Made by a program: the position numbers and the translations under genes. The notes beneath the pieces were generated by a model, which was not told the origin of the DNA, did no database searches, and saw only the letters and a program-made list of their open reading frames with translations. Of a stretch of 64,000 bases of DNA, positions 50,801 to 61,463 are shown piece after piece. The stretch's first letter is position 1. The number at the start of each line of letters is the position of its first letter. This stretch comes from Corella eumyota. Its lineage: Eukaryota; Chordata; Ascidiacea; Phlebobranchia; Corellidae. The stretch covers positions 8,618,001 through 8,682,000 of the forward strand of contig OY720101.1 in the NCBI GenBank assembly GCA_963082875.1, written 5' to 3'.

Positions 50801-52491
50801 TTTTATCTTAGATTATCAAAAAATTTAATAAAATTTAATAAAAAAAATTTGATTTTTTTTTTTAGTTTCTGATAACAACCCTACTAATAAAACCCCACCA
50901 AAATCTATGCCCCGAAATCACCCCCCAAAACCTCCTCGTAGTAATGTGAAAGAAATCAACAATTCAACTCACTTTTTAGCTCCTGATGATAATACAATGT
51001 ACACAAAATTTTCAAAAAAATCGTTGAGATTTTCCGACGAAGTGAACGATTCAAATGGTATCAAATTACAATAATAAACCTCATTTTGTTGTGTTTAAAA
51101 CACTTGGGTCTATAACATGAGGTTCAGAGTTTAATCCTTACTAGGTCCATGTCATAGCGTCCTTTAGCAAGGCGCTAAATATGGTACTAACTTCATCCAA
51201 GCCTTTAAAAAAACGACAAGTTAAATATAATTTAACATTTTTAAAATTTTTTTTAAATGCCCAAAGCAACCTAAGACTGGGTCGGAATAACTAATGTTTT
51301 CTTATGTTTAGGCTGTAATGTCTTTCTTCATTAGGAAATAATTGTAAACCATAAAGATATATATTTGAAAATTTCTGTACTCTTGGTGAAAAAAAGGCAT
51401 AAAAATAATTAATTGCTGTTTACCAAAACCTTCTATATCAACGTCAACTAATTTTTTTCAGTGTGTGTTTTTGCGCCAAAAAATTACCGTTACGTTTTTG
51501 TATGCTTTTACAACGTTACAACTATAAATATGTTTTATTTTACTGAACAAACAATTATTTTAACATTTGATTTATTCAACAGAGCAACAGAATCACACTT
51601 ATGAGTCTATCAATCCTGTTACACAAGGTATTCCTAAAACCCCGGAACTAAATAAATTCGAAAACAACGAAAACATCACTGAAATTGATCAATCGAAAAC
51701 GAACCCAGATGTAAGGTTTTTTGTTCATTTGTTATTCAACAAAATTAAAAAAAAAAATTATATTCTGAAAACATGACCTGGTTCAATTTACTTTACTTTG
51801 ATTCTATGTCGTGGCAATGCAGTTAATAAGCAAGTAGAAATAATTCGAAAATTTTAATTTAAAACTGTAAAGGCTATTCAAATATGAGCCAGGGTGTTGT
51901 ATATCACCCTACGTTAAGGCTGTGTAGTTGGGCTTTTTTCTTCAGGATTAAATTAACGTTTAGAATGTTATGAAATCTTCACCTTGTGTGTTCTATGTTT
52001 TAGAATAGGAGCTCCTCGTCATCATCTAGCGGTGGCGATGCACGACCTTTGTCGGAATTATTTCTGCCCGACTCAGAACAGCCTAATGCTGGGTAATTTT
52101 TTAATAAAAGATAATCTATTTATATATCTCTCGTGTTTTCCCAAATTTACCATAAAGTAAAAAAAACATGTATAACTATAAAACAATAGAAACTTGGGTT
52201 AAACTTTGCTATTGATTACTATAGCCAGTAATTTTTGGACATTTTTTCATTACTTATAATAGTTTTTTTTTGTTAATTAAATTGGTATTAAACTTGTCCA
52301 CTAGAAAATTAACATTTGAGTAGTTGTAAAAATATATTTTCATTTTTAGTTCAAGTTCATCCGCCAACAACGAAAACGAATATAATAATTTAACATGGGG
52401 GGTATCGGTTGACAAAAAAAATCCTAAAGATAAAGCAGAAACCTCAAAAGAAAAGAAGAATAAGAATTCAAAAGCATGTTCCATCATGTAA
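44859..52491 (+). CDS. TTC24: TPR protein, TTC24 type, with CaaX tail
   Basis: Nineteen exons: 44859-44966, 45388-45538, 45910-46036, 46259-46427, 46792-46897, 47121-47330, 47603-47731, 47966-48087, 48590-48699, 48946-49059, 49362-49521, 49724-49833, 49986-50086, 50211-50283, 50597-50691, 50866-51057, 51583-51710, 52004-52092, 52350-52491. Every phase agrees, giving 811 residues. If AAACATGCAG at 44854-44863 is a splice acceptor, translation starts at 44871 and four residues are lost. Residues 1 to about 375 form about seven tetratricopeptide repeats, with blocks such as [41 protein letters not shown] and [17 protein letters not shown] that match my memory of TTC24. The rest is a disordered Ser-, Asn- and acid-rich tail, longer than in mammals. 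The protein ends [14 protein letters not shown]: a basic stretch plus CaaX, suggesting farnesylation and membrane attachment. Family function is poorly known. Confidence 0.88.
47412..47563 (-). mobile_element. Decayed SINE fragment in TTC24 intron 6
   Basis: On the plus strand AACCCAGTCTCGACTTGCC, ACAGTTTGTGATATTAT, TCTGCTGATC and AGGGCACTATGG follow in the reverse-complement order of the SINE body. Strongly diverged and partial. Confidence 0.65.
50456..50528. repeat. Three-copy short tandem repeat in TTC24 intron 14
   Basis: Three copies of a 20-28 bp unit built on GTATATTTGTTTTGCAACT, in the intron between exons 14 and 15. Confidence 0.8.
51100..51330 (+). mobile_element. Decayed SINE fragment in TTC24 intron 16
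   Basis: Plus-strand remnant. ACATGAGGTTCAGAGTTTAATCC (altered head), AAGGCGCTAAATATGGTACT and AACCTAAGACTGGGTCGG match the SINE body in order, with an AT-rich insertion in the middle. Confidence 0.7.
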
Positions 52492-52510
52492 TTTATTTTC
52501 TAATTATTGA

Positions 52511-52516
52511 AATAAA
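52511..52516 (+). terminator. TTC24: Poly(A) signal of TTC24
   Basis: AATAAA 20 bases after the stop codon, giving a very short 3' UTR if used. Further AATAAA sites lie downstream, for example near 52959. Confidence 0.45.
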
Positions 52517-52519
52517 CAA

Positions 52520-53400
52520 AATTAACATTTTTTAGAATTAATGCCAAGGTCACTAATATTTTTGTGGTTTTTAAGAAGCGTATAATAAATGTAAATATAA
52601 GTTAAATAGTTTTTGCCTAATTATGGGAAATTTATACTTCGTTGTATATATATATATACTTTGTAGATTCTAGAATAATTTTATTCTTTGCACTTGCGTA
52701 AATATTACTTGATTAATTAGTTTTTATATATAAGTATAGCCCAAATTTTTTAATGTAAATAATTTTTAGTCAGTTTTAAGTAATGATTTTATATTTCGAT
52801 AATTTTATTAGATTGTGATTTTTATAGTAGATTATATTAATATTCTTGTATAACTTAATTGTCACTGTTTGCGTATATTTTAACACTTGCGTCTTAATAA
52901 TTAAAAAATATTTACATTATTAAACTTATATTTTTTTGGTATTCAGGGTTTTGTTTAATAAAATGTATAAAACACAGTGTGTGAAAATTATATACATTTA
53001 TGCATAAATTGCATCTTTGGTAAACTTGACAAATACAATTGCTATTTATTAATAACCTCACATAGCAAAATTGTCCCTATCAGATTTGTACATAGCCTAC
53101 ATTATTTTACTTAATACATTAGGGTTAGTATATATATACTAATACAAATTAGTTAAACAGTGTATACAATTGTATACAATTAGTTAAACATTTATATTAA
53201 TCTTAGTCGCAATGTAAACTTTTAAGGTAGTTCCGCGTTGATTATTATTATGCCTGCAACCTTTTAGTTTTCATGCGATAAGCGAAACAGCTAATTGTCG
53301 GTATGTACTCTTCAAGCATGCGCTAAACTCATAAAAAAGGAAAAAAAACATTATCATTTGTAAGTCAAGCGTTAAGAGTAAGGTTGTAAAAGTAAATTGC
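52520..53400. other. AT-rich 3' flank of TTC24
   Basis: No gene seen. It contains TA-rich microsatellite-like stretches and a small duplication of TATACAATTAGTTAAACA-like sequence near 53145-53190. It marks the passage from the gene-bearing part to the repeat complex. Confidence 0.4.
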
Positions 53401-53404
53401 TAAT

Positions 53405-53640
53405 TTAAAAAATACCTCCAACTTTTGTTCGACTTGAAGAGTTTTGCAAATTTCTTTATCTAGTATATTAGTTAGGTCAATGCACATCTAATAAAACACT
53501 AAATTTCTGGTTTTGACATTTAGCAAAAATTTAGTAAATATATCATAACTTTATTAAATATTAATATTTTTTAATAACCCTAGCTCATGGGTTTTTGAGA
53601 GCGAATTGCTACATTCTTGACGTCACCAAATATCGCAAAA
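53405..53640. repeat. Diverged outlier of the 312-bp repeat
   Basis: Matches the tandem repeats at 56427-57404 over about 200 bp: ACCTCCAACTTTTGTTC, TTAGTTAGGTCAATGCACAT, CTAATAAAACAC, TCATAACTTTATTAAATATT. It is clearly more diverged than those units are from each other, so it is an older or separately placed copy. Confidence 0.7.
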
Positions 53641-54242
53641 ACTTTAGAATGTTTTAAAATCATTCATACATAATTTTAAATGTATTTAGTTATTAAATAT
53701 ATTTAATTTAATAATAATAAGTTTTTTTATTAAATTAACTTCAAAGTTTATGTTTTTATTACAAAAGGTCATAAATATGGAATATCGAGGATAACCGATA
53801 AAATATAGAGCGTATACGGCTCAGTGACTTTAGTTTCCATTTAAAAAAATTTAAATATATTTAATAAAAATAAACAAAATTTTAATTTTTTAATTGATTT
53901 ATGGTCCTTAATTAAATTACCATCTTTATCCTCGTGTGTAAGCGGTCCTCTTTTACACAGATAACTCCTTTTATATTAATTAGCAAACCTAAGTCCATTA
54001 ATTTTTCTCAATATTTTTTTTGCCTAAACAATTTCCACTGAAAAAAAAAATGCTTGTTATTACATGTACTTCTATAGTAGTAATTATGCCATAGTATCAG
54101 GTTTTAAATTGGTTCCTATTTTGTCAATTACCAAAGTAATAAATAATCTTGGTACCAGTATTAAAATCAATTTAATATTTCTATTTTGACATAATGTCAC
54201 TTCTTTGTTAGTTAAATTTAGCGTGGTATTTGGGCATAATTA

Positions 54243-54335
54243 TGGTTCGAAATCTTAGATTTCGAATATTGTTATTGTCCATATATTTATTATGGTTCTA
54301 AATCTTAGATTTCGAAACATATTGTTATTGTCCGT
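54243..54335. repeat. Palindromic satellite, left cap (two copies)
   Basis: Two copies of a unit of about 50 bp built round a near-perfect palindrome (TTCGAAATCT, one base, then AGATTTCGAA), followed by TATTGTTATTGTCC. The same unit in opposite orientation caps the right side. Confidence 0.8.
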
Positions 54336-55996
54336 ATATTTATTATTATTTTTATTTTTATTCTAATTAATCCGAATTTTGAAATCGAATAACTTTTGAT
54401 TTTGTGTATATAAATTTTTAAAATTTAATATGTTGTTTATTATCATATTGTGTTTCAATCCTCCTATTTTGATAATTTAAGTATTATTAATTAGTAATTA
54501 ATAGGTGTTTATTTATTAAAATTTAGAGATTGTTATTAAGTTTTCAAATTTTGGTCAGTTATATATCATAATATTAATAACTCGAAAATGGATTAAAAAT
54601 TTAATTTTTGTTTGTTTATTATATTTAAATTCTTGTTTGTTTATTAAAAATAAAAGTTTAATATTAGGCATTTAAAATTTAATATAATGTATTTTATAAT
54701 ATTTGTAATTAAAATACATGTTTAAAAAATAATTTTTGGTTGTTTATTTTATTTAAATGCTTGTTTATTTATTAAAAATCAAAAATTAATTTTTGGAATT
54801 TAAAATTCAGTATAATGTATATCCTGATATTACCAACATAAAACTAGGTTGAAAAATTAATTTTATTTGTATAATATATTTAAATGCTTGTTTGTTTATT
54901 AAAAATCAAAGATATGTAATATTCTTAGTTAAGGTGTATGCATATTTTTTTTTATTTATAAAAATTTATGCTAAACATAATCAAATAATTTTGAACCATA
55001 TTTTATTTATCAAATAAATCTAGTTATTGTTTTTATTCTTTCTAGTCAGAATTTTGAAAGGCGATAACTTTTGTTCTTTAAAACTGAAAGTTCTAAATTT
55101 TTAGTATGTTTGTTATTATCCCAACTAATCGCAAACCTCCTATTTACGACATTTAATTATCACTAATTACTAATTAATAGGTGTTTATTTATTAAAATTT
55201 AAAGGTTGTTATTAATTTTTTAAATCTTGGTCAATTGTATCTTATAATATTACTAACTCAAAAATAAATTAAAATTTTAATTTTTATCACTAATTACTTA
55301 ATAATTGGTGTTTGTTTATTAAAATTTAAAGGTTGTTATTAATTTTTTTAATTTTTGTCAATTGTATATCATGATATTAGTAACTCAAAAACGAATTTAA
55401 TTTTTGTCACTAATTACTAATTAATAGGTGTTTGTTTATTTAAATTTAAAGATTGTTATTAGGTTTTTAAATTTTGGTCGGTTTTATCTTATAATATTTA
55501 TAATTCGAAAATAAATTAAAAAATAATTCTTGTTTGTTTTTTATATTTAAATGCTGGTTTGTTCATTGAAAATTAAAATTCGACATTAAGCATTAAAAAT
55601 TTGGTATGATGTATTTTATAATATAAGTAATTAAAAAACATATTAGAAAAATAATTTTCGTTTATTTATCATATTTAAATGCTTGTTTATTTAATAAAAA
55701 TCAATTTTAAGAATTTAAAATTTACTATAATTTATATCCTAATATCACCAACTTAAAACTGGGTTAAATATTAGTTTGTGTTTGTATTATATATATAAAT
55801 GCTTGTTCGTTTATTAAAAATCAAAGGTTTGTAATATTCTTAGTTAATGTTTATGCATATCTTTTTTTATTTATAAAAATTTATGTTAAAATTAATCAAA
55901 TATTATCGAATCATATTTTATTTATAAAATAAATCTAGTTTTTTTTATTATTACAAGTGCTTACTTAAGCTATGTATACAATTTTGCATCATTGAA

Positions 55997-56080
55997 AGGT
56001 CGTGGCAGTTAGCTCAGTGCGAAAGGCCCACAACTCTCAGTACTGAGTTCCGAGGTTTCCGAGGTTTAGTTCCCAACTTA
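55997..56080 (+). repeat. tRNA-like segment, left
   Basis: GTTAGCTCAGTGCGAAAGG fits a pol III A box. About 50 bases on, GAGGTTTAGTTCCC resembles a B box. The acceptor ends do not pair and the GAGGTTTCC segment is partly duplicated, so it is not a working tRNA gene; a tRNA-derived repeat head is more likely. It lies at the left border of the core between the inverted arms. Confidence 0.4.
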
Positions 56081-56426
56081 AACTCCTCAAAATAATCAAC
56101 TTACCAATTTTTTGTATTTTGCGTACATAAGGCCGGTCATATGATCACGTGACCTAGCACACTAGTAAAAAAGTTTTTTAAAAAAGTTTTAAAAAAAACT
56201 ATAGCAATAAAACCGCACTGTTCTAACAGCCGTGTTTGCAAAATTTTTTTAGCAAACATTAATATTTCCGAGAGTTATGACAAATTTATGACATTGATTT
56301 TTAAATTTTTTTAGAACTGTTTTGGTATAACTAATGCTCAAGATAAAGAAATTTTAGAAAATAATTAAAAGAACAAAAAAACATTTTTTTATTTCGCGTA
56401 CATTGAATTGTTCGCGCGAGCTTTTG

Positions 56427-57404
56427 ACCTAATTAAACCCAAAATAAAAATTACCTCAAAGTTTTGTTTTACTGAGAATTTTCGCGAAATGTTTTATCTT
56501 CAATGTTAGTTAGGCCAATGCGCGTCTAATAAAATACAAAATTTTAGGTTTTGAGATTTCATAAATTTTTAATAAAAGTTTCATAACTTTTATGAATATT
56601 AATATTTTCGAAAAATATTTTGTAAACACGGTAATTGAACCTGTGCGGTTCTAACACAACAACTATTTTTCGATTTAAAATTTTTTATTTTTTTTCAAAA
56701 AATTTGTATGCAATATCATTGGCCAAAAATATCACGTGACCTAATTAAACCCAAAATAAAAATTAGCTCAAACTTTTGTTTTACTGAAAATTTTCGCAAA
56801 ATGTTTTATCTTGAATGTTAGTTAGGCCAATGCGCGTCTAATAAAATACAAAATTTTAGGTTTTGAGATTTCATAAATTTTTAGTAAAAGTGTCATAATT
56901 TTTATGAATATTAATATTTTTGAAAAATATTATGTAAACACGGTAATTGGACCTGTGCGGTTCTAACACAACAATTATTTTTCGATTTAAAATTTTTTAT
57001 TTTTTTTCAAAAAATTTGTATGCAATCTCATTGGCCAAAAATATCACGTGACCTAATTAAACCCAAAATAAAAATTATCTCAAACTTTTGTTCTACTTAA
57101 AATTTTTGCAAAATGTTTGATATTGAATGTTAGTTAGGCCAATGCGCGCCTAATTAAATATAAAATTTCAGATTTTGAGATTTCATAAAATTTCAGATTT
57201 TGAGATTTCATGTCAATTTTTAATAAAAGTGTCATAACTTTTATGAATATTAATATTTTCGAAAAATATTATGTAAACACGGTAATTGGACCTGTGCGGT
57301 TCTAACACAACAATTATTTTTCGATTTAAAATTTTTAATTTTTTTTCAAAAAATTTGTATGCAATATCATTGGCCAAAAATATCACGTGACCTAATTAAA
57401 CCCA
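56427..57404. repeat. 312-bp tandem repeats, three units
   Basis: The start CCTAATTAAACCCAA recurs at 56428, 56740, 57052 and 57391, so units are 312, 312 and 339 bp. The third is longer because of an internal duplication of TTCAGATTTTGAGATTTCAT. Each unit ends in GGCCAAAAATATCACGTGAC, with a palindromic TCACGTGA E-box at the junction. The units are very alike, so amplification is recent compared with the outlier at 53405. No reading frame crosses the units. Confidence 0.85.
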
Positions 57405-57761
57405 AGAAATTTTCGAAAACAATTAAAAAAACAAAAATAAGAGCATTTTTTTATTTCACGAACATAGAATCGTTCCCGTGACCTTTTGACCTATCAAAAC
57501 TGTATACTTAGCTCGACCAATGATCATACAAGGGTTGTATGATCATTGGCTCGACCAAAAAAAAATTTTTGTGGCAAAACTTAAAATTTTATAGTTAATT
57601 AGAATTGTAATGACGTTACTAAGATTCAAGATAAAGAAAGTTTTTCAAAAAGTCAAAAGAACAAAAATTTTAGCACTTTTTTCTTTGCGTATTCATAACA
57701 TAAATTTTTTTTATATTACAGGTTGTGACTATAGCTATGCGTGAAAAAAAAAATGAAAAAA

Positions 57762-57862
57762 AAATTATTTTCATTTGGGATGGTGGGTTTCGAACCTTAG
57801 ACTTTGCTACTTACAACGTATGGCATTACGCGTTGAGCTACCGGAGTCAACATATAAGAGTT
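57762..57862 (-). repeat. tRNA-like segment, right
   Basis: On the minus strand GGTAGCTCAACGCGTAATG (A box) is followed by AAGGTTCGAAACCCACC (B box) at tRNA spacing. The 5' and 3' acceptor ends do not pair, so a tRNA-derived repeat head or tRNA pseudogene is likelier than a functional tRNA. It is opposite in orientation to the one at 55997 and closes the core on the right. Confidence 0.45.
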
Positions 57863-57912
57863 ACTTATTTATATACATATGTTTGCAAGAGACTTTCGAT
57901 AATAAAAAAATA

Positions 57913-60350
57913 CTAGATTTATTTGATAAATAAAATATGGTTCGAAATCGTTTGATTCTTTTTTATGAATATAATTTATTTAGTAGGTTTATTAATTAAA
58001 TTATAGATTTAAATATGAACTTTTTTATATTTAAACCTAATTTTAACAAACGAACACGCATTCATTGATATTGTAATAGAAAAGTAAACTAAATTTAAAA
58101 GCAAAATACCGATCTTAATTTTTTAGTAATTAAACGAGTATTAAAATATAATAATAACAAAACAATTAAAAAAAAATTTTACACATTTTTGACTTATTCT
58201 TTAACATTTTACTTAAATTTTCAACCAATATTTTTTACTTCAATTGACAGCGAAAAGGACGATTTTTGACGGCGACCAGAACGCTAATAAATTATTCAAG
58301 CGTTAAACTCACACTGATTCGTTATTTTATAAAAAAACTAAAATAATGATTAAACGATATTTAGCTAGAGTTAAATCTTCATTTTAAACAGCAACATACA
58401 AAATAATAATACCTACAACATATTAAAATTTCAGAAAATTTAATCTTTAAATTTTAATAATAAAATATATTAATTAGTAATTAGTGACATTTAAATGTCG
58501 TAAATAGGAGGTTTGCGATTCGTTAGGATAATAACAAACATACTAAAAATTTAGAACTTTTACTTTTAAAGAACAAAAGTTATCGTCTTTCAAAATTCGT
58601 CAAATAAGAATAAAAACAATAATAATAATAATAACTAGATTTATTTGATAAATAAAATATGGTTCGAAATTATTTGATTCTTTTTTATAAATATAATTTA
58701 TTTAGTAGGTTTATTAATTAAATTATAAATTTAAATATAAACTTTTGTATATTTAAACCTAATTTTAACAAGCGAACACGCACTTATTGATATTGTAATA
58801 TAAAAGTAAACTAAATTTAAAAGCAAAATACCGATCTTAATTTTTTAGTAATCAAACAAGTATTAAAATATAATAATAACAAAACAATTAAAACAAAAAT
58901 TTTACACATTTTTTACTTATATTTTAACATTTTACTTAAATTTTCAACCAATATTTTTTACTTTAATGGACAGCGAAAAGGACGATTTTTGACGGCGACC
59001 AGAACGCTATTAAATTATTCAAGCGTTAAACTCACACTGATTCATTATTTTATAAAAAACAAAAATAATGATTAAACGATATTTAGCTAGAGTTAAATCT
59101 TCATTTTAAATAGCAACATACAAAATAATAATACCAACAACATATTAAAATTTCAGCAAATTTAATCTTTAAATTTTAATAATAAAATATATTAATTAGT
59201 AATTAGTGATAATTAAATGTCGTTAATAGGAGGTTTGCGATTCGTTGGGATAATAACAAACATACTAAAAATTCAGAACTTTTAGTTTTAAAGAACAAAA
59301 GTTATCGTCTTTCAAAATTCGTCAAATAAGAATAAAAACAATAATAATAAATATAATGACAATAACAATATGTTTCGAAATCTAAGATTTCGAACCATAA
59401 TAAATATAATGACAATAACAATATGTTTCGAAATCTAAGATTTCGAACCATAATAAATATAATGACAATAACAATATGTTTCGAAATCTAAGATTTCGAA
59501 CCATAATAATAATAATAATAATAAATATAATGACAATAACAATATGTTTCGAAATCTAAGATTTCGAACCATAATAAAACTAGTCCAGTCCCGCGACCCT
59601 AAAAATAAGAAAAGATAAAACTTATTAAACAAAGAAAAAATAGAGCATAACCAACGCGATAAAAATTCATTTAACCAACACAAAATTCCAATTTATGTAT
59701 TAAACTTTATAATATAATTATCGAATAAATGTTCTTTGCACAATATTATGGAGATTTTATAAAATTTACCATTTGTATCATGATTTTAAATCAATAAAAA
59801 TGTAACAACCAAATATTGATTTGATTTTTAATAAAAAACAAGCAATTAATATTTATTATAAACAACCAAAAATTAATTTTTATACCGTTTTTGAGTAGAA
59901 ACTTTTACACACATTTAACTTAGATTTTCATATTTTACTTATACTTTCAACCAATACTTTTTACTTCAACTCAGACAGCGAAAAAGACGATATTTGACGG
60001 CGACCAGAACGCTATTAAATCATTCAAGCGTTAAACTCACTCTGATCCATTATTTTATAAATAAACCCAAAATAATTAAACGATAATTAGCTAAAGTTAA
60101 ATATTTATTTTAAACAGCAACATACAAAATAATAATATTAATAGCAACAACATATTAAAATTTCAGAAAATTTAACATTTAAATTTTAATAATAAAATAT
60201 ATTAATTAGTAATTAGTGATAATTAAATGTCGTAAATAGGAGGTTTGCGATTCGTTGGGATAATAACAAACATACTAAAAATTTAGAACTTTTAGATTTA
60301 AAGAACAAAAGTTATCGTCTTTCAAAATTCGTCAAATAAGAATAAAAACA
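57913..60350. repeat. About 720-bp tandem units, two full and one altered
   Basis: CTAGATTTATTTGATAAATA recurs at 57913, 58635 and 60352. The first two units (about 722 and 710 bp) are very similar throughout, including TTTTTGACGGCGACCAGAAC. The third (59940-60350) shares its last 400 bp but is preceded by the palindromic satellite at 59345-59573 and unrelated AT-rich sequence. The last 150 bp of each unit is the same as in the right arm of the inverted repeat. Confidence 0.8.
59345..59573. repeat. Palindromic satellite, four copies
   Basis: Four tandem copies of a 53-bp unit (longer where AAT triplets have expanded), each with the palindrome of two 10-base arms (TTCGAAATCT) around one base, preceded by ATGACAATAACAATATG. 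Same unit as at 54243 and 61281. Confidence 0.85.
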
Positions 60351-61280
60351 ACTAGATTTATTTGATAAATAAAATATGGTTCGAAAATATTTGATTATTT
60401 TTAAAATAAATTTTGATAAATAAAAAAAAATATGCATAAACATTAACTAAGAATATTACAAACCTTTGATTTTTAATAAACAAACAAGCATTTATATATA
60501 TAATACAAACAAAAACTAATATTTAACCCAGTTTTAAGTTGGTGATATTAGGATATAAAGTATAGTAAATTTTAAATTCTTTAAATTGATTTTTATTAAA
60601 TGAACAAGCATTTAAATATGATAAATAAACGAAAATTATTTTTTTAATATGTTTTTTAATTACTTATATTATAAAATACATCATACCAAATTTTTAATGC
60701 TTAATGTCGAACTTTAATTTTTAATGAACAAACCAGCATTCAAATATAAAGAACAAACAAGAATTATTTTTTAATTTATTTTCGAATTATAAATATTATA
60801 AGATAAAACTGATCAAAATTTAAAAACCTAATAACAATCTTTAAATTTAAATAAACAAACATCTATTAATTAGTAATTAGTGACAAAAATTAAATTCGTT
60901 TATGAGTTACTAATATCATGATATACAATTGACAAAAATTTAAAAAATTAATAACAACTTTTAAATTTTAATAAACAAACACCTATTAATTAGTAATTAG
61001 TGATAAAAATTAAAATTTTAATTTAGTTTTGAGTTAGTAATATCATAATATACAATTGACCAAGATTTAAAAAATTAATAACAACCTTTAAATTTTAATA
61101 AACAAACACCTATTAATTAGTAATTAGTGATAATTAAATGTCGTAAATAGGAGGTTTGCGATTCGTTGGGATAATAACAAACATACTAAAAATTTAGAAC
61201 TTTTAGTTTTAAAGAACAAAAGTTATCGTCTTTCAAAATTCTGACTAGAAAGAATAAAAACAATAATAATAATAATAATA

Positions 61281-61463
61281 AATACACTGACAATAACAAT
61301 ATGTTTCGAAATCTAAGATTTCGAACCATAATAATAATAAATATAATGACAATAACAATATGTTTCAAAATCTAAGATTTCGAACCATAATAATAATAAT
61401 AATAATAAATATAATGACAATAACAATATGTTTCGAAATCTAAGATTTCGAACCATAATTATG
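61281..61463. repeat. Palindromic satellite, right cap (three copies)
   Basis: Three copies of the 53-bp palindromic unit separated by AAT triplet runs. One palindrome has a changed base (TTTCAAAATCT). It closes the inverted complex with CCATAATTATG. Confidence 0.85.

Larger units (their letters stand above)
54235..61463. repeat. 7.2-kb head-to-head inverted repeat complex
   Basis: The two ends are reverse complements (CATAATTATGGTTCGAAAT at the left and its complement at the right). Inside, 55020-55945 and 60350-61262 are collinear inverted arms of about 920 bp that look roughly 90% alike. Left of the left arm is a related direct unit (54340-55020). Right of the core are further units in inverted orientation (57913-60350). 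No transposase or other protein is visible. A target-site duplication cannot be told from the palindromic ends (ATAATTAT on both sides). It may be a large non-autonomous fold-back DNA element or a satellite array that grew by inverted duplication. No match to a named family is claimed. Confidence 0.75.

Noticed and set aside
57725-57916. 63-codon ORF through the right tRNA-like segment
   Set aside because: Translates a tRNA-like repeat and AT-rich flank; not coding-like.
59435-61368. Leu/Phe-rich minus-strand ORFs in the palindromic satellites
   Set aside because: Repeated peptide arises from the tandem DNA units; no start context or gene structure.
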